NCBI RefSeq assembly: GCF_900446215.1
Contig: NZ_UAQZ01000015.1
Coordinates: 434,001 to 498,000, forward strand
Source of the DNA: Burkholderia cenocepacia
GTDB taxonomy: Bacteria > Pseudomonadota > Gammaproteobacteria > Burkholderiales > Burkholderiaceae
DNA: 64,000 nt
Direction of reading: 5' to 3'
Part shown: positions 26,236 through 35,858 of the stretch, piece by piece
Numbering within the stretch: the first letter of the stretch is position 1
How the letters are laid out: each line of letters opens with the position of its first letter
Notes under the pieces: model-generated
Told to the model about the DNA's origin: nothing
Seen by the model: only the letters and a program-made list of their open reading frames with translations
Databases searched by the model: none
Translations under genes and position numbers: made by a program

Positions 26236-26832
26236 GTGAGCGAAAGCATAGCACGCAACCCTGTGCCGAACCCGAAGGTTGCGCTGCGCAAAACGCTGTC
26301 CGGCGCCCGTCGCGACGCCGCGTCGCAACCTGCCGCGAACGCCGCGCTCGACGCGCGGCTGCGCATGCTGCTCGACCGTCTCGCGCCGCGCACGGTCGGG
26401 TTCTACTGGCCGCTGCCGGGCGAATTCGATGCGCGCGATGCGGTGCTCGCATGGTGCGCGGCAGGGGCCGGCCGCTGCGCCGCGCTGCCGGTAATCGGCG
26501 AACGTCACACGCCGCTCGCGTTCCACGCATGGGACGCGCACACGCCGATGCGCGAAGGTCATCACCGGATTCCCGAACCGGCGTCGGGAATCGTCGTCGT
26601 GCCCGATCTTTTGCTGATTCCCTGTGTGGGATTCGATCCGCAGCGCTACCGGCTCGGCTACGGCGGCGGCTACTACGACCGCACGCTCGCCGCGTGGCCG
26701 GGCGACACGCTGCCCGTGACGGTCGGCATCGCGTACGAAGCGTGCCGCGTCGATGCGCTGCCGGCCGAGACGCACGATCTCGCGCTGCGCTGGATCGTCA
26801 CCGACGGCGCGCTTTACCCGGCCGCCGGATAA
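26236..26832 (+). CDS. 5-formyltetrahydrofolate cyclo-ligase
   Basis: A 198-aa enzyme that converts 5-formyl-THF to 5,10-methenyl-THF with ATP. The substrate/ATP motif GYGGGYYDRTLA and the segments FYWPLPGEFDARDAV and IVVVPDLLLIPCVGFD are diagnostic. I chose GTG at 26236 (MSESIARNP), since GGAG at 26226-26229 has good spacing for it; the ATG at 26224 would add four residues. It is convergent with the MarR-like gene and close to the divergent slt start. In many bacteria this gene follows 6S RNA (ssrS), but no such RNA is recognisable here. Confidence 0.9.
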   Translation: MSESIARNPVPNPKVALRKTLSGARRDAASQPAANAALDARLRMLLDRLAPRTVGFYWPLPGEFDARDAVLAWCAAGAGRCAALPVIGERHTPLAFHAWDAHTPMREGHHRIPEPASGIVVVPDLLLIPCVGFDPQRYRLGYGGGYYDRTLAAWPGDTLPVTVGIAYEACRVDALPAETHDLALRWIVTDGALYPAAG

Positions 26833-26840
26833 TGCCGCGC

Positions 26841-26864
26841 GGCGGCGCCGCGCTCGGCGCCGCC
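26841..26864. terminator. Hairpin between convergent genes
   Basis: GGCGGCGCC and GGCGCCGCC form a strong GC stem 9 bp after the folate gene and before the end of the MarR-like gene. There is no T-run, so Rho-independent function is uncertain; it may mark both 3' ends. Confidence 0.35.
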
Positions 26865-26907
26865 TGCCCGTGAGCGCGTCGCCGCGCCCGACCGTTGCCG
26901 CAATCGT

Positions 26908-27420
26908 TTACAGCGATGCCGCCGCGCGCGCGGCCGTGTCGTACAGGCCCGAGGCGTGGCGCAGCAACTGCGCCGCGTCGCCGATCTGCTCGTTGGTGAG
27001 GCCGCTGTCCTTCAGCGTCTCGATCAGGCAATGCTCGCGGACCTCGCGGTACTTCAGGCACAGGTCGCGGCCCGCGTCGGTCGCGAAGAAGAACACTTCC
27101 TTGCCGTTCTTCTCGCTCTTCACATAGCCGCGGGCGATCAGTTTTTTCAGCGCATAGGTCGCGACGTGCGTATCCTCGATATTGAGCACGAAGCAGATGT
27201 CGGCGAGCTTCTTCTTGCGTTCGCGATGGCTGACGTGATGCAGCAGCGAGACCTCGACCGCCGTCATGTCCTTCGCGCCGGCCGCCGACATGCAGCGCAC
27301 CATCCAGCGGTTGAACGCGTTCCCGGCCATGATGAGCCCGTATTCGAGCTCCGACAGCTCCGCGCTCGAATCGGAAACGAGGTGTTCGGATGACACGATC
27401 TTGGTCGCAGGACGCTTCAT
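26908..27420 (-). CDS. MarR-superfamily winged-helix DNA-binding protein
   Basis: A 170-aa protein. The segment MTAVEVSLLHHVSHRERKKKLADICFVLNIEDTHVATYALKKLIARGYVKSEKNGKEVFFFATDAGRDLCLKYR is a wHTH: helix 2, recognition helix, then the beta wing. ATG at 27420 is preferred to an upstream TTG at 27432. It is divergent from pxpB, with a good palindrome between them, so it may control the oxoprolinase genes (inference). The effector is unknown. It belongs to the predicted HTH/MarR group common in Burkholderia. Confidence 0.85.
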   Translation of the reverse strand: MKRPATKIVSSEHLVSDSSAELSELEYGLIMAGNAFNRWMVRCMSAAGAKDMTAVEVSLLHHVSHRERKKKLADICFVLNIEDTHVATYALKKLIARGYVKSEKNGKEVFFFATDAGRDLCLKYREVREHCLIETLKDSGLTNEQIGDAAQLLRHASGLYDTAARAAASL

Positions 27421-27508
27421 GGACAGGCGCAAGCCGGATGACAGGATGTGCCCGAGTGTACGCCAGAAGCCCCGGCCGGCGAGCTAGGCGAAAACGCTTA
27501 TTGAGAAG

Positions 27509-27529
27509 TTGTCGATATTTTATTGACAA
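27509..27529. promoter_or_regulatory. Palindromic operator candidate between the MarR gene and pxpB
   Basis: TTGTCGATA-TTT-TATTGACAA is an imperfect palindrome with 8 of 9 base pairs matching. It stands in an AT-rich patch 37 bp before the pxpB ATG and 89 bp before the divergent MarR-type gene. TTGACA inside the right arm could be a -35 box, so a bound repressor would occlude it. Confidence 0.55.
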
Positions 27530-27566
27530 TGTGCGCTAACATTGCCGTCCGAACCGTGCCAGTCCG

Positions 27567-28223
27567 ATGACGCCACCCCGCATTTATCCGCTCGGCGATG
27601 CCGCCCTCGTCTGCGAGGTGCCGCCGCCCGCCACGCTCGATTGCCAGCGCCGCGTCTGGGCCGTGGCCGAGGCCGCGCGCGCGTGGCCCGACGTGATCGA
27701 CGTCGTTCCCGGCATGAACAACCTGACCATCGTGTTCGACGCGCTCGCCGCGACGGCCGAGTCGCTCACGCCCGCGCTGCGCGACGCGTGGGAGACGGCC
27801 GACGTCGAGCACGCGGACGGCCGCGAGGTCGAGATCCCGGTCGAGTACGGCGGTGCCGCCGGTCCCGACCTGGCTGCCGTCGCCGCCCACACGGGCCTGT
27901 CGGCCGACGAGGTCGTCGCGCGCCACGCGGCCGGCGCCTACGTCGTGTTCTTCGTCGGGTTCCAGCCCGGTTTCGCGTATCTCGGCGGCCTCGACGCGTC
28001 GCTGCACACGCCGCGCCGCGCGGCGCCGCGTCTCGAGGTGCCGGCCGGCTCGGTCGGCATCGGCGGCGCGCAGACGGGCATCTACCCGGCCACGTCGCCC
28101 GGCGGCTGGCAACTGATCGGCCGCACGTCGCAGGTGCTGTTCGATCCGGCGCGGCCCCAGCCGACGCTGCTGCTGCCCGGCGACCGCGTGCGCTTCACCA
28201 TTGCCGGAGTCGACGCACGATGA
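27567..28223 (+). CDS. pxpB: 5-oxoprolinase subunit PxpB (KipI-like)
   Basis: A 218-aa subunit of the ATP-dependent enzyme that opens 5-oxoproline (pyroglutamate) to glutamate. It begins PRIYPLGDAALVCEV, and the core FFVGFQPGFAYLGGLDASLHTPRRAAPRLEVPAGSVGIGGAQTGIYP is the CT_C_D/KipI signature. Its TGA overlaps the pxpC ATG. First gene of pxpB-pxpC-pxpA. Confidence 0.94.
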   Translation: MTPPRIYPLGDAALVCEVPPPATLDCQRRVWAVAEAARAWPDVIDVVPGMNNLTIVFDALAATAESLTPALRDAWETADVEHADGREVEIPVEYGGAAGPDLAAVAAHTGLSADEVVARHAAGAYVVFFVGFQPGFAYLGGLDASLHTPRRAAPRLEVPAGSVGIGGAQTGIYPATSPGGWQLIGRTSQVLFDPARPQPTLLLPGDRVRFTIAGVDAR

Positions 28224-29287
28224 CCCAGAACCACGCACCGGGCACCATCGAGGTCGTGCGGGCCGGCCCGCTGTCGACCGTGCAGGATCTCGGCCGCCGC
28301 GGCACGCGCCATCTCGGCGTCGCGCAGGGCGGCGCGCTCGACGGCCTCGCGCTCGAAGTCGGCAACCGGCTCGTCGGCAACCGCCCCGACGCGGCGGCCG
28401 TCGAAATCACGATCGGCCCCGCCACGTTCCGCTTCACGCGCGCCACGCGCATCGCGATCACCGGCACCGAGTTCGGTGCAACGCTCGACGGCAAGCCCGT
28501 TCATTCGTGGTGGAGCCTGCCGGTCGCCGCCGGGCAGACGCTCGTGCTGCCGGCCGCGAAACGCGGCATGCGCGGCTACCTGTGCATCGCGGGCGGCATC
28601 GACGTGCTGCCGATGCTCGGCTCGCGCAGCACCGATCTCGCGTCGCGCTTCGGCGGCCTCGGCGGCCGCACGCTGCGCGACGGCGACCGGCTCCCGGTCG
28701 GCGTGCCGCCGGCCGGCGCCGGCTGCCTCGCGGCCGATGCGCCCGAATTCGGCGTGAAGGCGCCGGCATGGTGCGCGTTCGTGCGCGTCGACGAGCCGCC
28801 GCGCCGTCACCGCCCCGCGCATGCGCCGTGGGCGATGCCCGTGCGCGTGCTGCCGGGCCCCGACTACGCGTCGTTCGCGGCCGATTCGCAGCAGGCGTTC
28901 TGGGACGAGGAATGGCTCGTCACCGCGAACAGCAACCGGATGGGCTATCGGCTCGCCGGCGCCGAGCTCGTGCGCGCGCGCCCGGTCGAGCTGCTGTCGC
29001 ATGCGGTGCTGCCCGGCACGATCCAGGTGCCGCCGAACGGCCAGCCGATCGTGCTGATGCACGACGCGCAGACCACCGGCGGCTATCCGAAGATCGGCAC
29101 GGTGATCCGCGCCGACCTGTGGAAGCTCGCGCAGGCGCGGCTCAACCTGCCGATCCGCTTCGTGCGCACGACGCCCGACGCCGCGCGCGGCGCCCTCATC
29201 GCGGAACGGGCGTACCTGCGGCAGATCGACGTCGCGATCGAGATGCGCGAGGAAGCGCGCCGCCGCGCCCAATCGCGCGCGGCGTGA
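28220..29287 (+). CDS. pxpC: 5-oxoprolinase subunit PxpC (KipA-like)
   Basis: A 355-aa cyclophilin-fold partner of PxpB. The segments VVRAGPLSTVQDLGRRGTRHLGVAQGGALD, SNRMGYRLAG, SHAVLPGTIQVPPNGQPIVLMHDAQTTGGYPKIGTVI are diagnostic of the biotin-dependent-carboxylase-like KipA family. A longer reading from an upstream start is excluded by the ATGA junction with pxpB. Once annotated as allophanate hydrolase subunit 2, the family is now known to be oxoprolinase. Confidence 0.94.
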   Translation: MTQNHAPGTIEVVRAGPLSTVQDLGRRGTRHLGVAQGGALDGLALEVGNRLVGNRPDAAAVEITIGPATFRFTRATRIAITGTEFGATLDGKPVHSWWSLPVAAGQTLVLPAAKRGMRGYLCIAGGIDVLPMLGSRSTDLASRFGGLGGRTLRDGDRLPVGVPPAGAGCLAADAPEFGVKAPAWCAFVRVDEPPRRHRPAHAPWAMPVRVLPGPDYASFAADSQQAFWDEEWLVTANSNRMGYRLAGAELVRARPVELLSHAVLPGTIQVPPNGQPIVLMHDAQTTGGYPKIGTVIRADLWKLAQARLNLPIRFVRTTPDAARGALIAERAYLRQIDVAIEMREEARRRAQSRAA

Positions 29288-29343
29288 CAATGGCGGAAGC
29301 AGCAACGAAAGACGCGCCACTCAACCAGTGGACGAGGAACATC

Positions 29344-30108
29344 ATGGAAATCGATCTGAATGCCGATCTCGGCGAAGGATGCGGATCGGACGAGGCGCTG
29401 CTCGACCTCGTCACGTCGGCGAACATCGCATGCGGCTGGCATGCAGGCGGCGCGAACGCGATGCGCGACTGCGTGCGCTGGGCCGTGCAGAAAGGCGTGT
29501 CGATCGGCGCACACCCGAGCTTTCACGATCCGGAGAATTTCGGCCGCAAGGAAATGCAGTTGCCGGCCGGCGACATCTATGCGGGCGTGCTGTACCAGCT
29601 CGGCGCGCTGTCGGCGATCGCGCAGGCCGAGGGCGGCCGCATCGCGCACGTGAAACCGCACGGCGCGCTGTACAACCAGGCCGCGCGCGATCCGCTGATC
29701 GCCGACGCGGTGGTGTCGGCGATCCACGACTTCGATCCGTCGCTCGCGGTGTTCGGGCTCGCGAACAGCGTGTTCATCGCGGCCGCGCGGCAGGCGGGGC
29801 TCGCGGCGGTGGAGGAAGTGTTCGCCGATCGCGGCTACCGCGCGGACGGCTCGCTGGTGCCGCGCAGCCTGCCCGGCGCGCTGATCGACGACGAAGACGC
29901 GGTGCTCGCGCGCACGCTCGACATGGTGCGCAACCGGCAGGTGCGCGCGCTGAGCGGCGAATGGGTGCCGCTCAATGCGCAGACCGTCTGCCTGCATGGC
30001 GACGGGCCGCATGCGCTGGCGTTCGCGAAGCGGATCCGCGCGGCGCTCGAAGCCGCCGGCGTCGACGTCGTCGCGCCCGGCGCGCTGCAGGCCGACGAAG
30101 GCGCGTAA
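29344..30108 (+). CDS. pxpA: 5-oxoprolinase subunit PxpA (LamB/YcsF)
   Basis: A 254-aa subunit carrying the metal-dependent catalytic site. MEIDLNADLGEGCG at the N-terminus, SANIACGWHAGGANAMRDCVRWAVQKGVSIGAHPSFHD and HVKPHGALYNQAARD are the LamB_YcsF signature. The ATG at 29344 with GAGGAA 8 bp upstream is preferred; an in-frame ATG at 29290 would add a non-conserved tail. A strong hairpin terminator follows the stop after about 55 bp. Confidence 0.95.
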   Translation: MEIDLNADLGEGCGSDEALLDLVTSANIACGWHAGGANAMRDCVRWAVQKGVSIGAHPSFHDPENFGRKEMQLPAGDIYAGVLYQLGALSAIAQAEGGRIAHVKPHGALYNQAARDPLIADAVVSAIHDFDPSLAVFGLANSVFIAAARQAGLAAVEEVFADRGYRADGSLVPRSLPGALIDDEDAVLARTLDMVRNRQVRALSGEWVPLNAQTVCLHGDGPHALAFAKRIRAALEAAGVDVVAPGALQADEGA

Positions 30109-30161
30109 CGCCGCAGCGGGCGCCTTGCCCGCGCCCCGCACGTTTTCGTCGCACCAAAGAA

Positions 30162-30184
30162 AAAAGCGCCCTCGTGGCGCTTTT
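30162..30184 (+). terminator. Intrinsic terminator after pxpBCA
   Basis: AAAAGCGCC-CTCGT-GGCGCTTTT: a 5-6 bp GC stem flanked by A- and T-runs, so it can act on both strands. It ends the pxp operon. Confidence 0.8.
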
Positions 30185-30666
30185 CCGTTGGTGCAATCGG
30201 TGCGGCTTCGCCGTCTGTCGATTCACCCCCCGAAACCGTCTTTCGACGGTGACCGGAAAAACATTCCGGATTAAAAAACGTCCGCCGCCGCCCGATCACT
30301 GCCTTCCCCGGTCAGACGACGGAACGTCGCTTATGTGCAAGTCGGCCTGCATGCATGTGTTGTTCGACGACGATTGGCCCCGCCGTGCATGCAGACTCTC
30401 CGCGGCCGGCACGCGTTTCACGTGCCGGCGACGCTCACCCCGCGCTTTATTTCTGCTACCCCGTAGAACTTATCTATTCTTTTCATTTTTTCAACTTGTG
30501 GGGTGAAGAATAGATATCGGCCGAACGGGATGTCAATCGTTTTAAACGCTATTTTCCGACGATTCAAGGGTTTTCCTTATCGACCGACACCGCCGTGCAG
30601 GCGCGGCGCGCGGCGCGCGCGACGTCGATCAAACAGGGGACGATCAGCGCATGCAGCCGGGCGCGA
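30185..30666. other. Intergenic region with hairpins and an AT-rich island
   Basis: A 482-bp stretch between the convergent pxpA and TraB-like genes, with no convincing gene. It holds a hairpin ACCGTC-TTTC-GACGGT near 30235, an inverted repeat CTGCATGCATG/CGTGCATGCAG (30347-30357 and 30384-30394), and a perfect 11-bp inverted repeat TATCTATTCTT/AAGAATAGATA (30471-30481 and 30506-30516) in a notably AT-rich patch. It could be a non-coding RNA, a scar of a mobile element, or plain intergenic DNA. Confidence 0.45.
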
Positions 30667-31804
30667 TCAGTTCGCGTCGACCCGGTATCCTTGCTGGCGC
30701 AACAATTCGAGCACGCCGCGCGGGCCACCCAGATGCAGCGCGCCGATCGCGACGAACAGCGGCCGGTTCGGCGCGGCGATTGCCGTCATCCGTGCAACGA
30801 AGCGCCGGTTGCGCTCGTACACGATCTTGTTGTCGAGCGACGCCGACAACGCCTTCGAACGGGCGAGCCGTTCGCTCTTCGCGACCGCCCACGCCGAGAT
30901 CGCATCGGCGTCGCCAATTCGCCACAGCCGGTGCAGCGCCTTGATGTCGTCGGCGTTCTGCGCGGGGGTCTGCACCATGTCCTGCGCGAGCATCTCGCGC
31001 TGCTCGGCCAGCGTCAGCCCGGTGAACGCGCGCATCTGTTCGGCGAGCGTCTCGAGCCCGATCACGCGGCCGCCTTTCTTCTTCAGGAACACGTTCTGCA
31101 GTTGCGCCTCGGTGCCGTATTCGGTCTGCAGGCCGGCGGACAGCGAATCGTAGGTCTCGACGACGAGCGCCGCGAGCCACGGCCGCATCTTGCGGATCTC
31201 GGCGAGCGCGGCCGGGTTGCCGCGCAGGCGCGCCGCGAGCCGCTGCCACAGCGGCTCCGGCAGCAGGCGCTGCAGGCACGGGTAGCGGCACACGCCGTAT
31301 TTCGACACGTCGTCCTGCGATTCGAGCAGATCGTCGGGCGACAGCTCGAGCGCGAGCGTCGGCGACGCGGCGAGCGCCGCGAGGATGCGCGGCCGGAACG
31401 GCTGCGCGCTCGGGTAATCGGACGGATCGCCCGTATGCAGCGTGCCGAGCACGTAGAGCGTGACCTTGCCCTTGGTCGCGACGTAGAACGGCATGCGCGC
31501 CGGCTGCACGCGCACGGTGCCGCGCGACACCGTGCCGTCCGAGACGGCCGGCGCATGGAAGCCCGGCAGGCTCATGCCGGGCGGCGGGACCTGTGACGGA
31601 TGAATCGGCGAAGTCGCCGGCGCACGCCCTTCGGCGCGCGCCGGTTCGACGGAGACCACGACGCTGGCCGCCGCGCACGCGCCGGCCAGCGCCGCGCCCG
31701 TGACGGTACGCACGCTCCAGCGCCGCGCGTAGCGGTACGCGCGCATCACGCGCGCACTGCCGGTCCCCACACGGCGCACGCCGGACACGCGCGCCGCCAA
31801 CGCT

Positions 31805-31812
<8 letters not shown>
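30667..31812 (-). CDS. TraB/GumN-family protein
   Basis: A 381-aa protein with a hydrophobic segment near residues 38-55 (TVTGAALAGACAAASVVVSVEPARA), likely an export or anchor signal. The family motifs GTLHTGD (about 123) and GALHLGG (about 357) frame a conserved region containing VIGLETLAEQMRAF. TraB/GumN proteins are thought to be metal-dependent hydrolases (Tiki-like peptidases), with roles unproven in most bacteria. Its start overlaps the end of dppF by 8 bp, so it may be co-transcribed with the dpp genes, though its function need not be linked. Confidence 0.85.
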
Positions 31813-32814
<1,002 letters not shown>

Positions 32815-32818
<4 letters not shown>

Positions 32819-33819
32819 CGTGCGCCTCCCGTCAGGTCGAGGTTGGAAACATTGAGCGGCTTGATGCAGCGCGCGCGCATCGCATCGTTGGCCGGCACCA
32901 GCGTGTCGAGCGCCGGCCGCGCCTTGCGGCAATCGTCGACCACGTACTTGCAGCGCGGCGCGAACAGGCAGCCGGACGGGCGATCATCGCGGCCCGGCAC
33001 CATGCCGGGCAATGCGGCAAGGCGACGCGCCCCCTTATTGTGCTCGGGAATCGCCGCGAGCAGCGCTTCGGTGTACGGATGATGCGGCGCGCGGAAGATG
33101 TCGGGCACGCGATTGGTTTCGATGATCTCGCCCGCGTACATCACCGCGACGCGATGCGCGACCTCCGACACCACGGCCAGATCGTGCGAGATCAGCACGA
33201 GCGCCATCCCGCGCTCCTTCTGCAGCTTCACGAGCAGATCCATGATCTGCGCCTGGATCGTCACGTCGAGCGCGGTGGTCGGCTCGTCGGCGATCAGGAG
33301 CTTCGGGTTGCACGCGACGGCCATCGCGATCATCACGCGCTGGTTCATCCCGCCCGACATCTGGTGCGGGAACGACGCGATGCGGTTCTTCGCATCGGGA
33401 ATGCCGACCTGGTCGAGCAGTTCGAGCGCGCGCCGGTGCAGCGCGTCGCCGCGCAGCCCTTCGTGCAGCTTCAGCACTTCCTTGATCTGGTAGCCGACCG
33501 TGTAGCTCGGGTTCAGGCTCGTCAGCGCGTCCTGGAACACCATCGCGATGTCCTTGCCGACGATCTTGCGGCGCGCCTTCGGCGACGCCTTCAAGAGATC
33601 CACGCCGTTGAACGTGACTTCGTCTGCCGTCACCTTGCCGGGCGCGTCGATCAGGCCCATCAGCGCCATCATCGTCACGCTCTTGCCCGAGCCCGATTCG
33701 CCGACGACGCCCACCACCTCGCCCGGTGCGACCGACAGGTTGATCCGGTCGACCGCGGGCAGGCCGTTGAAGTTCACCGCGAGATTGCGGATGGTCAGTA
33801 GGTTCTGGGTCATGGTCAT
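32815..33819 (-). CDS. dppD: Dipeptide ABC transporter ATPase DppD
   Basis: A 334-aa ATPase with GESGSGKSVTMMALMGLI (Walker A), MSGGMNQRVMIAMAVACNP (signature) and LLIADEPTTALDVTIQAQ (Walker B). The C-terminal Cys motif PSGCLFAPRCKYVVDDCRKARP is present. The start at 33819 overlaps the dppC stop (ATGA); a second ATG lies two codons later. Partner of DppF. Confidence 0.94.
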
Positions 33820-34733
33820 GCCATCCGTTTCAGCTTGGGATCCAGCGCGTCACGCAGCCCGTCGCCGAGCAGGTTGATCGCGAGCACCGAAATCAGGATC
33901 GACAGGCCGGGCATCGTCACGATCCACCACGCGTTGTCGATGTAGTCGCGCGCGGATGCGAGCATCGCGCCCCACTCGGCGGTCGGCGGTTGCACGCCGA
34001 GGCCGAGGAAGCCGAGCGCGGCCGCGTCGAGGATGGCCGACGAGAAGCCGAGCGTCGCCTGCACGATCAGCGGCGCCGTGCAGTTCGGCAGCACCTGCGA
34101 GAACATCAGGCGCAGCGTGCCGGCCCCGGCCACGCGCGACGCGGTCACGTATTCCTTCTGCAGCTCGCCGAGCGCCGACGCGCGCGTGAGACGCACGTAG
34201 GCCGGCAGCGCGACGATCGCGATCGCGAACATCGTGTTGGTGAGGCCCGGGCCGATGATCGCGACGACCGCGACCGCGAGCAGCAGCGACGGCAGCGCGA
34301 GCAGCACGTCCATGATGCGCATCACCGGCGTGTCGGCCCACTTCTGGAAGAACGCGGCGACGAGCCCGAGCACGATGCCGGGGATCAGCGCGAGCACGAC
34401 CGACACGAAGCCGATCCAGAACGACATCCGCGCGCCGAACATCAGCCGCGAAAGGATGTCGCGGCCCGCTTCGTCGGTGCCGAGGATGAATTGCCAGTTG
34501 CCGCCGGCGAGCCACGCGGGCGGAATCTTCACGTAGTCGCGGTATTGCTCGACCGGGCTGTGCGGCGCGATCAGCGGCGCGAGCAGTGCGACTGCGATCA
34601 GCACGATCACGACGATGCCCGCGCCGACGGCGCCGCGGTTGCGCGAGAAGTTGGCCCAGAACTCGCGCAGCGCGAGCGCACGGCCGCCGGCCGGCGCGGA
34701 TTCGGTCGGCAGGGTATTTTGCAGATTGCTCAT
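33816..34733 (-). CDS. dppC: Dipeptide ABC transporter permease DppC
   Basis: A 305-aa membrane permease with six hydrophobic segments. The N-terminal stretch REFWANFSRNRGAVGAGIVVIVLIAVALLAPLIAP is the OppC_N segment. The EAA loop (EYVTASRVAGAGTLRLMFSQVLPNCTAPLIVQ) faces the ATPases. It follows dppB by 4 bp and is coupled to dppD. Confidence 0.93.
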   Translation of the reverse strand: MSNLQNTLPTESAPAGGRALALREFWANFSRNRGAVGAGIVVIVLIAVALLAPLIAPHSPVEQYRDYVKIPPAWLAGGNWQFILGTDEAGRDILSRLMFGARMSFWIGFVSVVLALIPGIVLGLVAAFFQKWADTPVMRIMDVLLALPSLLLAVAVVAIIGPGLTNTMFAIAIVALPAYVRLTRASALGELQKEYVTASRVAGAGTLRLMFSQVLPNCTAPLIVQATLGFSSAILDAAALGFLGLGVQPPTAEWGAMLASARDYIDNAWWIVTMPGLSILISVLAINLLGDGLRDALDPKLKRMA

Positions 34734-34737
34734 GGGA

Positions 34738-35748
34738 TTACCTCGTGTGGCGGATGCGCGGATTCAGCACGCCGTACAGCAGGTCGACGACCAGGTTCAC
34801 GACGATCACGAGCGTCGCGATCAACAGGATGCCGCCCTGGACGACCGGATAGTCGCGGCGGCCGATCGCATCGATCAGCCACTTGCCGACACCGGGCCAC
34901 GAAAAGAGCGTCTCGGTCAGCACCGCACCCGCAAGCAGCGTGCCGATCTGCAGGCCGATCACGGTGACGACCGGGATCAGCGCATTGCGCAGCGCATGCA
35001 CGACGACCACGCGCACGGGCGACAGCCCCTTCGCGCGGGCGGTGCGGATGTAGTCCTCGCGCAGCACTTCGAGCATCGACGAGCGCGTCATCCGCGCGAT
35101 CACCGCGAGCGGAATCGTGCCGAGCACGATCGCGGGCAGGATCAGGTGGCTCACCGCCGACTTGAACGCGCCTTCGTCCGGCGCGAGCAGCGCGTCGATC
35201 AGCATGAAGCCGGTCGGGTGCGGGAAATCGTATTCGACCGCGATGCGCCCGGACACGGGCGTCCAGCCGAGATACGACGAAAACACCATGATGAGGATCA
35301 GCCCCCACCAGAAGATCGGCATCGAGTAGCCGGTGAGCGCGGTGCCCATCACGCCGTGGTCGATGACCGAGCCGCGCCGCAGCGCGGCGATCACGCCGGC
35401 CGGCAAACCGACCGCGAGCGCGAACACGAGCGCGCACAGCGACAGTTCGACGGTCGCCGGGAAGCGCGCGAAGAATTCACCGCCGACGCTCGTGTTGGTG
35501 ATGATCGACGTGCCGAGGTCGCCATGCAGCGCACGGCCGACGTAGTGGAGGTACTGCAGCGGCAGCGGCTGGTCGAGCCCGAGGCGCTTCATCGCCTCTG
35601 CGTGCATCGCGGGATCGACGCCGCGCTCGCCCATCATCACTTCGATGGGGTCGCCCGGTATCAGGTGAATCAGCGCAAACGCCAGGATGGTGATGCCGAT
35701 GAAAGTCGGGATCACCATCCCCACGCGGCGCAACACGAATCTGAACAT
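34738..35748 (-). CDS. dppB: Dipeptide ABC transporter permease DppB
   Basis: A 336-aa membrane permease. It starts MFRFVLRRVGMVIPTFIGITILAFALIHLIPGDP, the classic OppB/DppB first segment, and has the EAA loop DYIRTARAKGLSPVRVVVVHALRNALIPV. Its first loop is long and periplasmic. It is separated from dppA by a 110-bp gap that carries a hairpin. Confidence 0.94.
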   Translation of the reverse strand: MFRFVLRRVGMVIPTFIGITILAFALIHLIPGDPIEVMMGERGVDPAMHAEAMKRLGLDQPLPLQYLHYVGRALHGDLGTSIITNTSVGGEFFARFPATVELSLCALVFALAVGLPAGVIAALRRGSVIDHGVMGTALTGYSMPIFWWGLILIMVFSSYLGWTPVSGRIAVEYDFPHPTGFMLIDALLAPDEGAFKSAVSHLILPAIVLGTIPLAVIARMTRSSMLEVLREDYIRTARAKGLSPVRVVVVHALRNALIPVVTVIGLQIGTLLAGAVLTETLFSWPGVGKWLIDAIGRRDYPVVQGGILLIATLVIVVNLVVDLLYGVLNPRIRHTR

Positions 35749-35783
35749 GATGCGTCTCGTATTTTCTTGTGGGAAATGTGCGA

Positions 35784-35818
35784 CCGGCGACGGGAAGCTT
35801 TTGGCCTCCCGCCGCCGG
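35784..35818 (-). other. Hairpin between dppA and dppB
   Basis: Arms CCGGCGACGGGAAG and CCTCCCGCCGCCGG pair imperfectly over about 13 bp. There is no T-run, so it probably protects the dppA mRNA or partly stops transcription, giving more binding protein than permease (a common arrangement; inference). Confidence 0.5.
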
Positions 35819-35858
35819 ATGAGTTAGCCGGTCTTCGCGACAGCTTATACGGGCCGTA

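Noticed and set aside
30354..30512. Small ORF in the gap after pxpA
   Set aside because: No ribosome-binding site and it overlaps inverted repeats in another frame; composition is not protein-like.
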